NCBI RefSeq assembly: GCF_900451195.1
Contig: NZ_UGHR01000001.1
Location: 1,302,001 to 1,366,000 of the forward strand
Direction: 5' to 3'
Length of the DNA stretch: 64,000 bases
From: Iodobacter fluviatilis
GTDB taxonomy: Bacteria > Pseudomonadota > Gammaproteobacteria > Burkholderiales > Chitinibacteraceae
Numbering within the stretch: the stretch's first letter is position 1; every line of letters starts with the position of its first letter. The position numbers and the translations under genes are program-made. The notes under the pieces were generated by a model, which had not been told where the DNA came from, made no database searches, and was given only the letters and a program-made list of their open reading frames with translations. Of the stretch, positions 1-9,014 are shown one piece after another.

Positions 1-1108
1 TGTATAACTGCTGCAAAATGTGCTACCCAATAAAATGTATTCACTCATTTAAGCCACACAATCTTGCTCAAGATTTATTTAAGACCATTAGCAGCTGCAC
101 CATACCATCTAAATTCGTAGGAAAACCATTCGCCACAAGATTGAGTTGTATTATTACGCCATCACCTAAGCAGGAAAATCTGACTAGTACGATTTGCGGC
201 CACTCCAGTAAAGTTTTGTCCCAAATTCAACGCTATCAACACCACGTAAATCTTGCTACATTCACTCCTCAGCCCAGTCTAAGTGGGCGTTCTTGCAAGC
301 GTTAAGAAACGTCTATAAAGAGAGCCCGGTACCCCATTAAGTCACCCCAAACTATAGAGATTTTCAAAATAGGATTGAAACGCAATCAACGTCTAGACAT
401 GACATTTTACTCAGACTACAAATCATCAAGCCCCGTTCAACAACATAAACACCTGTCAAATCGTGCACCTCGGTAAAAAGGTCCTTGATCAAAACCAAGC
501 AAGCCAGTCATCTAGACTTAAACTGCACACAACTTATAAGGTAGCAATATGCACCACCGTTCAGCCAACAAAAAACAAAACCTGTCACTTGGCATGAGTA
601 GCCCATTGCTGCATGCTTCCGATCACGATGGACAAACGCTCCATATGGCTAAGCAACATCACAGTATTCGAGTGCGGAGCGTGCCTTAACACCAACAATT
701 GTCGCCACTAACGATTCAACATAAAGGCAAAAAAACAAAAGCGGTCTGAATGTCAGCCCCCTATCAGCGGCTTACCAAGACTCGCATGCATTTGATGCTA
801 TAGCTCAGCAATCCGCATTAGCGAATGCTTCGCACTAAAGATGATGGCGCTCCAGATGAAGTATTTAGCCCAGTTAAAGGAAATGAACTTTTAGACGTTG
901 TGATGCCCCAAAAGGAGCTTAAGTTACCTAGGGGTGGAGAAATTCAATAAAGAACACAAACTTCTGCATAGACCAACAAGCAATCACTCAATAAACCGGA
1001 TTTTTTGTAAGGTTCAAGTTTAATAGAGGAGCTCCGCGAGGTATTTGAGGATCCCATTAAAAGACATTCCCCCCCAGTAGAGAGAAAAACCCCAGCAAGG
1101 AGCTTAAA
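1..1108. other. No recognisable gene
   Basis: I see no reading frame here with recognisable protein character. A 95-codon open frame at 18-305 has no ribosome binding site and an unremarkable composition. The last bases (1097-1102, AAGGAG) are the ribosome binding site of the sensor kinase that starts at 1109. The stretch could be decayed coding sequence or a long regulatory region, and nothing in it resembles the IS elements found further along. Confidence 0.5.
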
Positions 1109-4081
1109 TTGAACGTAAGGAAACATATCAGGCAACAAAATAGTGTCGCACTAAAACTGCTGGGACAGTATTATCGCATTGCCATTTTTATTGGTGGCGG
1201 TTGTTTTAGCTTACTACTACTTACTTTAGTCATTCTTGAGACGAAATGGACTGCTGACAATTACATGGCCCAAGCCCGCTCAACACTAATTAACGGAAAA
1301 CATCTTTTACAATATGAGATTCAGCGCCGAGAAACAAATCTACTCACCAATGTATTGTTGGCGGAGAGGTTTGCTGCTGTCTCCCCCCCTTTCCCTTTAA
1401 ATACAAAAGTAAAATGCCATAGCAAAGGCAACACAGTCATATATTCAGACTTTGCTTACGGCTGCAATCTTTGGGTAATAGCAGATCATAAAACTCAAGA
1501 ATTAAATCAAGGTTTGCTTGATTTTTTAACCTATATATCTATTTATTCTGGAACTGTACATACTACGAGCTCACAATTAATCACAGAAACAACCGGTGTA
1601 TTTTTTTCACCTGATTTTACTTTTCTAGGCACTTGGCCAGCTCCTTCACCTCAAGAGCTAAGAAAAGTTTCAAATATAAAAGCCTATGATCTAATTAAAC
1701 ACTTAGCCCCTCAATTGCCACAAATAAGTGACAAAACCAAAAAAACAGAGCTAAAAAAATCCAGAGAGAGTATTTGGATACCCTTTGAAGGAAATTTATC
1801 TCTACCTATTGGCGGGCTAGAGCTATGGATGCCTGCGTTTGAAAAAGACAACGTATTTTTAGTAGTGGGGCGTATCATGTCTATAGATTTACTTAAACAA
1901 ACCCTACAATGGGAAAGGCACGATGGTAATTTCAAATTACTTGACTCACAAGGAAGAGATGTCCTAAACGAATTAAAATCAGAAAAGAACTCTACTTCAG
2001 CAGTGAGGGATAAATTAAATCACAAGGCTCCAGTACCTCATAAAAATAAAAATGAAATACAAGAAGATAGTGAATTTGGTCAAATTCAATTATCTACCCC
2101 CATTGGGAATCAAGGATGGAGCCTAGTATATTCCTATGACTGGCGCAGTTTTTTCATTGCCCGTGGCGATACTTTGCTTAAGTTATTCTTTTATATGGTA
2201 TTTATATTATTCAGCTTTTGGTTTTTTATTTTATTTCTCCACAAGCGTTTTACACAACCAATTTATCATCGTGCAAAGCAAGCCGCTGAAAGCCAACAAC
2301 TATCTCAAGTTATCATGCAAAATGTACCGATAGGACTGTGTCTAATCCATGCAAAAACTGGTGGTTTAATAATGGCTAATGATTGTATTACCAGCTATGC
2401 AAACAGCTCTACTAATGAAGAGCTGTGGCAAGTACTATTTACAAAATGGAAAGAAAAAATAACTGCATCAAAACAAAATATTTACATCAGCCTATCACTA
2501 AACAATAACAAAATAAATTTTAAGTGCTCCTTTGATCTTCAACGTTATAACAATGAAGATGTTATTTTATGCTGCATGGAGGACATTACCGAGCAATTTG
2601 AAATTGAAGCTAGGCTGAAAGCAGCAAGGCAATATGCAGAGCAAGCCAGCAAGCTAAAATCAGATTTCTTAGCAAACATAAGTCATGAAATAAGGACTCC
2701 CTTAAATGCAATATTGGGTAATTTAGAATTGATGACTTATCAGCCATTACCTGAAGAGGCTCAAAAACAATTAGCGGCGAGTCGTAATGCAAGCAAATCA
2801 CTACTTGATTTATTAAATACTGTTCTTGACTTCTCAAAAGCCGAAGCACATCAAATGCATTTATCCCCTCAATGCTATGACTTGAGTAATATTGTGCAAG
2901 AATTAACAAATTTATTTGAACCGCTGGCCACCGCAAAAAAAATAGCACTTGCCTATGAAATAGCACCAAATGCACTAGGCCATTACTGGATTGATGGCGA
3001 GCGCGTGCGCCAAATTCTTACTAATTTACTCAGTAATGCTTTGAAATTTACACACACAGGCAAAATCACTACTACTTTATATTTTGATGAAAACACTCAA
3101 CAACATGTATTGAGTGTGGCCGATACTGGCATTGGCATTGCCGCCGATAAACTACAAATCCTATTCAATCCTTTTGTACAAGCAGATGCCAGCATTCAGC
3201 ATAGCTTTGGCGGCAGCGGACTAGGTCTGTCTCTATGCTTACGTCTAGCACAGCTCATGAAGGGAGAGGTATGCGTACAAAGTGAACTGGGGCAAGGAAG
3301 TATATTTAGCTTACGTGTACATGCTCCTCCATGCGAGGCATTTAACACCACTCATATAGAGGCAATGCAACCGATACGGCAGGTACCCACGTCAGTTGTA
3401 ACACCATTGTCGAGCATCTTGGTAGCGGAAGATCATCCTGCTAGCCAGGCATTGCTGTATGACCAGCTAAGCATGTTAGGTTATGCTGCGGATATAGTGG
3501 CTTCTGGGCGAGCAGCCTTGGCGGCTTATTCAGAAACCCATTACGACTTAATCCTTACTGACTTATCCATGCCAGAAATGGGAGGACTAGATTTGGCCCG
3601 CTGTCTGCGGGAACAAGGAGCCAAACTCCCCATCGTGGGCATGACAGCCTACGCCGGAGAAGAAGAACACCAAGCCTGCTTAAAAGCAGGAATAGATGCC
3701 TTGCTGCTAAAGCCTTTAAGCTTAAGCTGTCTGTCACGGGCCATGCGCCAACACATTTCAAAGAACATGCCCAAACAAGTCAAGCTTCACGATCCTGCGG
3801 AGCGACAGCCTCTTGCCCCTCATGTTTTTGTTGCGTTGCAGGAAGCTAGCTTAAAATCAATTAAACGAATAGATTCAGCCCTGCAAGGAGAGGATACTAC
3901 TGTGCTAGCACTCGAATTACATCAACTCCAAGGCGGTCTTGGATTGGCAGGGTTAGATACCCTTCTGAATACTTGTATAGAACTGGAAATCTGCGTAAAA
4001 GCAGGTGATCTGAAAACCTTTAGCCAAACTTGGCCAAGCATGAGTGAGCGCATCTCAGATGCTTTGCAGTTATTCAGATGA
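1109..4081 (+). CDS. Hybrid sensor histidine kinase (HisKA-HATPase-REC-Hpt)
   Basis: A 990-aa membrane-bound phosphorelay kinase. A transmembrane segment at about residues 22-45 and a second at about 355-378 enclose a periplasmic sensor region of about 300 aa. A PAS-like linker follows, then the dimerisation domain with phospho-acceptor His526 (SHEIRTP), an ATPase domain with DTGIGI and GSGLGLS boxes (about 640-730), a receiver with Asp818 (LTDLSMPE), and a C-terminal Hpt domain with His938 (HQLQGG). This is the BvgS/EvgS/SsrA-type architecture, which passes phosphate His-Asp-His to a separate response regulator. The start is TTG at 1109, chosen because AAGGAG lies at 1097-1102. No partner gene is adjacent. 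The LuxR-type regulator at 26848 is a possible partner on the island (inference). The input signal is unknown. Confidence 0.93.
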   Translation: MNVRKHIRQQNSVALKLLGQYYRIAIFIGGGCFSLLLLTLVILETKWTADNYMAQARSTLINGKHLLQYEIQRRETNLLTNVLLAERFAAVSPPFPLNTKVKCHSKGNTVIYSDFAYGCNLWVIADHKTQELNQGLLDFLTYISIYSGTVHTTSSQLITETTGVFFSPDFTFLGTWPAPSPQELRKVSNIKAYDLIKHLAPQLPQISDKTKKTELKKSRESIWIPFEGNLSLPIGGLELWMPAFEKDNVFLVVGRIMSIDLLKQTLQWERHDGNFKLLDSQGRDVLNELKSEKNSTSAVRDKLNHKAPVPHKNKNEIQEDSEFGQIQLSTPIGNQGWSLVYSYDWRSFFIARGDTLLKLFFYMVFILFSFWFFILFLHKRFTQPIYHRAKQAAESQQLSQVIMQNVPIGLCLIHAKTGGLIMANDCITSYANSSTNEELWQVLFTKWKEKITASKQNIYISLSLNNNKINFKCSFDLQRYNNEDVILCCMEDITEQFEIEARLKAARQYAEQASKLKSDFLANISHEIRTPLNAILGNLELMTYQPLPEEAQKQLAASRNASKSLLDLLNTVLDFSKAEAHQMHLSPQCYDLSNIVQELTNLFEPLATAKKIALAYEIAPNALGHYWIDGERVRQILTNLLSNALKFTHTGKITTTLYFDENTQQHVLSVADTGIGIAADKLQILFNPFVQADASIQHSFGGSGLGLSLCLRLAQLMKGEVCVQSELGQGSIFSLRVHAPPCEAFNTTHIEAMQPIRQVPTSVVTPLSSILVAEDHPASQALLYDQLSMLGYAADIVASGRAALAAYSETHYDLILTDLSMPEMGGLDLARCLREQGAKLPIVGMTAYAGEEEHQACLKAGIDALLLKPLSLSCLSRAMRQHISKNMPKQVKLHDPAERQPLAPHVFVALQEASLKSIKRIDSALQGEDTTVLALELHQLQGGLGLAGLDTLLNTCIELEICVKAGDLKTFSQTWPSMSERISDALQLFR

Positions 4082-4112
4082 TCACACCAAACAGGTGATT
4101 CCCCACAATGAG

Positions 4113-4173
4113 GGCTGCCCCCTGTGTCAGGATAGTTGAGATACTCCCGTTTCAGGGATTCCAACTTACTCAG
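4113..4173 (+). mobile_element. Left-end fragment of IS3-family element IS3-B
   Basis: These bases closely match 50183-50243, the left-end region of the IS3-family element whose orfA starts at 50260, including the shared segment TTTCAGGGATTCCAACTTAC. Only the subterminal part is present, and it is cut off by the IS3-A fragment that begins at 4174. It is a relic of an IS3-B copy. Confidence 0.7.
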
Positions 4174-4352
4174 GGTAATCCCCCATTTTTAAGCTCACTT
4201 AAAAGTAGAGGTCAAGCATGTAATGCCAGTTTTTGTTTCGTGGTGATGCCACCTAATCCCATATGCGGGCGTTCGTTATTGTAAGTCCAAAGCCATTGCG
4301 TTGCAGTTTCTTGCACTTCAGCAAGACTTTCAAAATCATCGCAGGCCAGCCA
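4174..4352 (-). mobile_element. 3'-end fragment of IS3-A (orfB C-terminus)
   Basis: The element end GGTAATCCCCCATTTTTAAG is followed on the minus strand by the last codons of an IS3-family orfB. It matches the right end of the full copy at 22997-24189 and copies at 31236, 43253 and 51648. The fragment stops abruptly at 4352, where the IS21 element begins, so IS21 inserted into this copy and the rest was lost. Confidence 0.85.
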
Positions 4353-4466
4353 TGTTGACGCCGACCGAAAACTAACCCACTACAGCTAGTTCTGCCGATT
4401 CAAAATTGACCTAGGTGCTTTACTTATTCTGCTTAACTCTTGAGCAGAGGATAAAAGGTGATCACC

Positions 4467-5966
4467 ATGGAAATGATGGGCAAAATCCGTAGGATGTATT
4501 TTCGCGATAATCTGTCGCTGCACGAAATCACCAAGCGCACGGGGCTGGCGCGAAACACCATTCGTGCTTGGGTTCGCAAACCCGCTGCCGAGGCTGAGCC
4601 GCAATACGTACGGCAGCGTAAGCTTGGCAAACTGGCTCCCTATCATGCCTCCCTAGAACAAGCCCTGACTGCTGACTCCTTCCGCGCCAAGCAGAATCGT
4701 CGCACCGCCAAAGCCTTGTTCGAGCAGATTCAGGCTGAGGGTTATACAGGGGCTTACAGTGGCGTCACTGATTTCGTTCGTGCTTGGCGTGGCAAAGCCG
4801 GTAAGACCCCTCAGGGTTTTGTTCCCTTGCAATTTGCTTTGGGCGAAGCTTTTCAATTTGATTGGAGTGAGGAGCATCTGCTTATTGGTGGTATTTATCG
4901 GCGCATTCAAGTTTCCCATCTGAAATTGTGTGCCAGTCGCGCCTTCTGGTTAGTGGCCTATCCCAGCCAAGGGCATGAAATGTTGTTCGATGCGCATACC
5001 CGATCCTTTGCTGCTTTAGGGGGTGTGCCGCGCCGAGGCATTTACGACAATATGAAGACCGCTGTTGATAAGGTGCTCAAAGGCAAAGGTCGGATCGTGA
5101 ATGCCCGATTCTCGGTGATGTGCGCCCATTATTTGTTTGATCCCGACTTCTGCAATGTGGCCTCTGGCAGGGAAAAGGGCGTGGTTGAACAGAATGTACA
5201 AGATAGTCGGCGGCGAATCTGGCTGGAGGCGCAAAGCATCAAGTTTGCTACCTTTGAAGCGTTGAATGCGTGGCTGGCCGAGCGTTGTCACGTCTTATGG
5301 GGAGTGCTTAGGCATCCCGAATTCAAAGGTCTGAGCATTGCCGAGATGTTGGAGCAAGAGCGTTTGGAAATGATGCCGATGCCGACCCCGTTTGATGGTT
5401 ACGTTGAGCATCTGGCTCGGGTTTCCAGTACCTATTTAATCACCGTCGCGCGCAATCGTTACTCGGTGCCTTGTGAATGGTCGCGGCAGCGTGTGAGTGT
5501 GCGCTTGTATCCCACGCAAGTCGTGGTGGTGGCGAATGATCAAATCATGGCCCGACATCAGCGGCTGACGGGGCAACAGCAGGTGAGCTTTGATTGGCTG
5601 CACTATATTCCGCTTCTTGCCCGTAAGCCGGGTGCCTTACGCAATGGTGCGCCCTTATTGCAGCTTAAGGAAAGGTTGTTACGACGTAACGGGGGAGACA
5701 AGGTGATGGCGCAAGTGCTGGCCACGGTTCCTGTGGCGGGTTTGGATGCGGTACTGGTTGCAGTTGAGTTGGTATTAGAGTCAGGTGTCATCAGCATTGA
5801 ACACATTCTGAATGTGGTGGCGCGCTTGAATGACCCACCGGCCGCTATTAGCGCTGAAACGCAGCTGCAATTAGCAGAAGAACCGCAGGCGAACACCCAG
5901 CGTTACGACGGCTTGCGTGCAGCGAGCGAGCTCGACAGCGACCACGAGGAGTCGAGCCATGCATGA
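4467..5966 (+). CDS. istA: IS21-family transposase IstA
   Basis: IstA is the DDE transposase of IS21 elements and works with the ATPase IstB. The protein opens with a helix-turn-helix (about residues 5-45, with LHEITKRTGLARNTIR), followed by an rve-type integrase core. This contains the first catalytic Asp in FQFDWSEE, a second acidic region around the YDNMKT motif, and a Glu in the GVVEQNVQD stretch. The length of about 499 aa is normal for the family. ATG 4467 is preferred over GTG 4458 because AAAAGG at 4453-4458 is well placed for it. The istB start at 5959 overlaps the 3' end, the usual coupled arrangement. The coding sequence looks intact, but its partner is truncated. Confidence 0.93.
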   Translation: MEMMGKIRRMYFRDNLSLHEITKRTGLARNTIRAWVRKPAAEAEPQYVRQRKLGKLAPYHASLEQALTADSFRAKQNRRTAKALFEQIQAEGYTGAYSGVTDFVRAWRGKAGKTPQGFVPLQFALGEAFQFDWSEEHLLIGGIYRRIQVSHLKLCASRAFWLVAYPSQGHEMLFDAHTRSFAALGGVPRRGIYDNMKTAVDKVLKGKGRIVNARFSVMCAHYLFDPDFCNVASGREKGVVEQNVQDSRRRIWLEAQSIKFATFEALNAWLAERCHVLWGVLRHPEFKGLSIAEMLEQERLEMMPMPTPFDGYVEHLARVSSTYLITVARNRYSVPCEWSRQRVSVRLYPTQVVVVANDQIMARHQRLTGQQQVSFDWLHYIPLLARKPGALRNGAPLLQLKERLLRRNGGDKVMAQVLATVPVAGLDAVLVAVELVLESGVISIEHILNVVARLNDPPAAISAETQLQLAEEPQANTQRYDGLRAASELDSDHEESSHA

Positions 5967-6039
5967 GATGAGTGTTGAACTCAAAGCCTTGCGCTTGCAT
6001 GGGATGGCGGCCGCTTGGCTGGATCTGAAGAGCCAGGGC
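5959..6039 (+). pseudogene. istB: istB, N-terminal fragment
   Basis: The first about 27 codons are a typical IstB N-terminus (MHEMSVELKALRLHGMAAAW). The frame then runs into the terminal sequence of a second IS21-type element at 6040, so the whole AAA+ ATPase domain is gone. Compare the complete IstB at 54636-55382. Confidence 0.85.
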
Positions 6040-6188
6040 TGTCAATCAGCATCCAAAAGTTTCCACCTGTCAGCATCCAAATGTTTCCAGTTCGTCAGTC
6101 CGTTTTTTGTCCCTTTTTGCGCTGTTTAAACCTAAACGAATCATTGCCCGTTTCCAGAATTTCACAGTGATGTGTGATTCGGTCCAGC
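6040..6188 (-). mobile_element. End fragment of IS21-2 with istB 3' remnant
   Basis: This matches the left end of the IS21-type element at 54581 (TGTCAATCAGC, then repeated TTTCCA motifs). On the minus strand it includes the last about 30 codons of istB (6095-6188), ending KKGQKTD. It is interrupted at 6189 by the IS66 terminus. No continuation of istB is found on the far side of the IS66 element, so the two flanks of that IS66 no longer belong together. Confidence 0.8.
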
Positions 6189-6274
6189 GTAAACCCCCAG
6201 TCATCCCATTAACGCTAGGCTTATTTTTCTGCTAGCGCCCGCAAGGGAAGGAGCTCGTCGATGCGGCTGTTGGG

Positions 6275-7852
6275 CTAGGTGGGGAGTTTTTCTAAGGTGT
6301 CGGTCAGCCACGCTTGCGGGTCGAGCCCGTTGAGTTTGGCCGTGCCCAAGAGCGTTTGAATCGCCGCTGCCCGCTGACCCGCTCGCTCGCTGCCGGTAAA
6401 TAACCAATTCTTCTTGCCAATCGCAATCGGCCGAATGCAGTTTTCGACGGGATTATTGTCAATCGGCGCGAGGCCGCTGTCGGCATAGCGCTCAAGCGCA
6501 TCCCAGCGCCGCAGACTGTACAGGATCGCTTTGGCGATCGCGCCGTTCGGGGCCACTTTTGGCAAGGTTTCAGTGAGCCACGCTTTCAATTCGGTCAATT
6601 TAGGTTTGGCTACTTGTTGGCGTAGCGCATGCCGTTCTGCAACCGTCTCCTCTTTGGCTTGCGCTTCAATGGCGTACAATTCCGCAATCCGCCGCATCGC
6701 CTCCAACGCCACCGGGCTTTGATTGGCTTTGTGCAGATCAACGAATTTGCGCCGCGCGTGCGCCCAGCACGCGAGCTCAGTGACGCCCGCTTTGAACAGC
6801 GCCTTGTAGCCGCCATAATCGTCGACCATCAATTGTCCTTGCCAATCTTGCAGGAAATCGCGCGCGTGCTGACCCGCGCGGCTGATTTGGTAATCGAACA
6901 CGATCATCGGCGCGCAGTTGCTCAATGGCGTGCTGCGATACGCCCATAAATAGGCGGTTTTGGTTTTGCCGTTCCCCGGATCAAGCTGTTTGATAGGGGT
7001 TTCGTCGGCGTGCAGCGTAGGTTCCTGCCGCAATCGCTCAACCAGCCGATCCGCCAGCATTTGCAGCCACCAACCCGTCGTTCCTACCCAATTGCCCAGT
7101 GTCGATTCGGCTAAATTCACTCCGCTGCGCTCGGCAATCTGCCGAATCCGATACAGCGGCAGATGATCGACGTATTTACTCACCATCACCCACGCCACAG
7201 TGGCGTTGCTGGGCAAGCCGCCGTCGATGATGCTCGGCGCAACGGGCGCGGCAGTCATGGTTTGGCAACGACGGCAGGCGTATTGCGGGCGAATATGGCG
7301 AATGACGCTAAATACCGCTGGTTGCACGTGCAATTGCTCGCTCACATCTTCGCTGACTTTGAGCAAATCGTTGCCGCATGCGCCACAAGTGCATGACTCC
7401 GGTTCGTGAACAACGAGGGTGCGTGGCAAGTGGGCGGGTAAGGCTTGGCGACCGGCACGCATGCGCGGTTGGCGCACCGGCGTGCTGTCGCCATCGGGGC
7501 GCGCTGCGGCGAGTTGTGCTTCGAGCGCCGCAGCACTGACTTCGAACTCTTCATCAAATAAGCTACGCTGCTCGGCGCTCATCGCCTCGGTCTTGGCACC
7601 GAACTGCATGCGCCGCAAATAGGCCAGTTCAAATTCCAGCTTCTCAATCAGTAAGGATTTGGCTTGAATCAGCGCCGCCTGCGCGACGGTTTTGACAGCC
7701 AAATCGGTGTGCGCTTGAACCCATTCTGCCTGCGCCAAAATCGCCGCGCGGACAGCGGGCGATAAGTTGGAGTGGGCGAGTTCGGCAGCGAGATTCATGC
7801 CGTTATTTTGCCTGTTTATGTCCCTGTAAACCATATCAATCAAGGCTTTCAA
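6275..7852 (-). CDS. tnpC: IS66-family transposase TnpC
   Basis: TnpC is the DDE transposase of IS66 elements. It has an N-terminal leucine-rich region (about residues 20-100), a zinc-finger-like CTCGACG segment with a later CRRCQT pair, and a DDE core. The core includes LHADETP (first Asp), MVDDYGGYKALF (second Asp) and, near the C-terminus, the IDNNPVENCIRP stretch with the catalytic Glu. The length of 525 aa is normal. The start is uncertain: the 7852 start is TTG without a good ribosome site, and ATG at 7834 or 7798 (MNLAAEL) is more likely. It is close in layout to the TnpC at 52077 but clearly a different subtype. Confidence 0.93.
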   Translation of the reverse strand: MKALIDMVYRDINRQNNGMNLAAELAHSNLSPAVRAAILAQAEWVQAHTDLAVKTVAQAALIQAKSLLIEKLEFELAYLRRMQFGAKTEAMSAEQRSLFDEEFEVSAAALEAQLAAARPDGDSTPVRQPRMRAGRQALPAHLPRTLVVHEPESCTCGACGNDLLKVSEDVSEQLHVQPAVFSVIRHIRPQYACRRCQTMTAAPVAPSIIDGGLPSNATVAWVMVSKYVDHLPLYRIRQIAERSGVNLAESTLGNWVGTTGWWLQMLADRLVERLRQEPTLHADETPIKQLDPGNGKTKTAYLWAYRSTPLSNCAPMIVFDYQISRAGQHARDFLQDWQGQLMVDDYGGYKALFKAGVTELACWAHARRKFVDLHKANQSPVALEAMRRIAELYAIEAQAKEETVAERHALRQQVAKPKLTELKAWLTETLPKVAPNGAIAKAILYSLRRWDALERYADSGLAPIDNNPVENCIRPIAIGKKNWLFTGSERAGQRAAAIQTLLGTAKLNGLDPQAWLTDTLEKLPT

Positions 7853-7883
7853 GGCAACACATCGCCCCCTATTTGACCCAGCG

Positions 7884-8225
7884 TCAATACAAACGTACGC
7901 CCAAAGCGGGGGGTGATAAACGTTGCCAATCCACCCCCATCGTCAGCCATTGCCACTGCGCTGCATCGAGTACAAATGCCGCCTCATTAGCTTGCGGCCA
8001 CACAAAACGCCCTTGATGCAAACGTCGCTGCAGCAGCCACACCCCTGTGGCATCCCACAGCAACACTTTGAGTCGATTACTACGCTGATTGCGAAACGCA
8101 TACGCCGCGCCATCACAAGGGGATCGTTGCAAGGCGGCGTGCACTTTTGCCGACAAGCCCTCAATGCCCAAGCGCATATCGACCGGCTCGACGATCAAAT
8201 GCAGCGAATTCAAAGCGGGCATCAT
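7884..8225 (-). CDS. tnpB: IS66-family accessory protein TnpB
   Basis: This is a 113-aa IS66 Orf2 protein. The family hallmarks are the VDMRLGIEGLSAKV region, CDGAAYAFRNQRSNRLKVLLWD, and a C-terminal WQRL. Its biochemical role is not settled, but it is needed for transposition of several IS66 elements. ATG at 8225 overlaps the tnpA stop codon as ATGA, indicating translational coupling. Longer readings upstream to 8423 run into tnpA and are not credible. Confidence 0.92.
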   Translation of the reverse strand: MMPALNSLHLIVEPVDMRLGIEGLSAKVHAALQRSPCDGAAYAFRNQRSNRLKVLLWDATGVWLLQRRLHQGRFVWPQANEAAFVLDAAQWQWLTMGVDWQRLSPPALGVRLY

Positions 8226-8644
8226 GGCAAACCCCGCAATAGCGTAGCCAGCCAATCGGCCGAAGTTGTTATCGGCAAAGTCAAACGCGCACCACCGGGC
8301 AGCAGTAAACACATCGAGGCGGAATGGGCGTTTAAGGGTAATTCGGTAGCGACCAGCGTGAATGCCGGCGATGGCGCGCCAGCCACAGTTGTGGCCATGC
8401 GAGTAGGATTTGCTGTGGCGCATTGTACTAACGGGGCCTGTGTTGCCGATGACACAGGCGCAGAGGTGGGCGCAATGAAGTCGCTCGGCTCACAGGCCGC
8501 GTGCGGCAAATCCCGCTTAACCCAAGCCGCCAAGGTGGGGCGTTTTAAATCGTGCCGCCGGCAAAATTCCGCCATCGATAAACCGCTAGCACGCCAATCC
8601 CGAACCCGTTCAAGCCAAAGTGCCCGACGCTGCTGATGAGTCAT
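8222..8644 (-). CDS. tnpA: IS66-family accessory protein TnpA
   Basis: A 140-aa IS66 Orf1 protein with an N-terminal helix-turn-helix (about residues 12-45, with LSMAEFCRRHDLKRPTLAAW). This is followed by a variable low-complexity middle and a conserved tail. It is presumed to bind DNA within the transposition complex. ATG at 8644 (MTHQQ) is the natural start. The longer open frame to 8695 extends toward the element end without a ribosome site. Confidence 0.88.
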   Translation of the reverse strand: MTHQQRRALWLERVRDWRASGLSMAEFCRRHDLKRPTLAAWVKRDLPHAACEPSDFIAPTSAPVSSATQAPLVQCATANPTRMATTVAGAPSPAFTLVATELPLNAHSASMCLLLPGGARLTLPITTSADWLATLLRGLP

Positions 8645-8720
8645 GATGCGGCCCCACATTGAAAAAATGCAGGATGCCAGATTTAAAGTACACAATGGAA
8701 CGGGAGCGCTGGGGGCTTAC

Positions 8721-9014
8721 ATTGAAGGTGTCCATATTTAGCAGCCTACATCAGTTGTTCTTCGGTTATGTAATAAAACTGACGAGTCATGCCTTTTTTA
8801 GGTAACGATATCGTACTTGTCCCATTTATTTAAACCGGGGTGATGAAGATAATCTAGGCCTTAATAGTGTGGTCTCTAGAGGTGTGCCGTTTGGTGCAAA
8901 TGAGATCTGACCAAGCATCATTTTTCTGCATTTAAGTGTGGTGTTTGACTGGGTATTTTTCGCTTGATATTGGACAGGATGGGGGTCGCGCTCATCGTAA
9001 GGAAATCACTGTAA
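8721..9014 (+). promoter_or_regulatory. Upstream region of the sctP-U operon, with TCGTACTTGT box
   Basis: No gene is recognisable between the IS66 end and sctP. The 10-mer TCGTACTTGT occurs at 8811-8820 and again upstream of sctD (57540-57549) and of the lipoprotein gene (33660-33669). A shared regulator site for T3SS-linked operons is one reading of this and is untested. AAGGA at 8999-9003 serves the sctP start. Genes that normally precede sctP in SPI-1 systems (secretin, export gate, ATPase, sctO) are not found upstream. Confidence 0.4.

Larger units (their letters stand above)
4353..6039 (+). mobile_element. IS21-family element, 3'-truncated
   Basis: The element starts with TGTTGACGCCGACCG at 4353, directly inside IS3-A sequence. 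It carries a full istA and only the first codons of istB. At 6040 the sequence switches to the end of a different IS21-type element (TGTCAATCAGC), so the right-hand part is missing and the element cannot be autonomous as it stands. Confidence 0.8.
6189..8720 (-). mobile_element. IS66-family element (IS66-1), complete
   Basis: The ends are GTAAACCCCCAG at 6189 and, inverted, GTAAGCCCCCAG ending at 8720. The element carries the standard three genes tnpA-tnpB-tnpC, all on the minus strand. The 8-bp flanks (GGTCCAGC at left, ATTGAAGG at right) do not match. Because IS66 elements normally make an 8-bp target duplication, this suggests recombination between copies or a flanking deletion after insertion. 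A 96-bp fragment of the same element lies at 54485-54580. Confidence 0.9.

Noticed and set aside
18..305. 95-codon open frame at the window start
   Set aside because: No ribosome binding site, no protein-like pattern and no neighbour supporting it.
7923..8636. 237-codon plus-strand frame over the IS66 tnpA/tnpB genes
   Set aside because: Antisense to two well-supported IS66 genes; typical shadow frame of GC-rich DNA.
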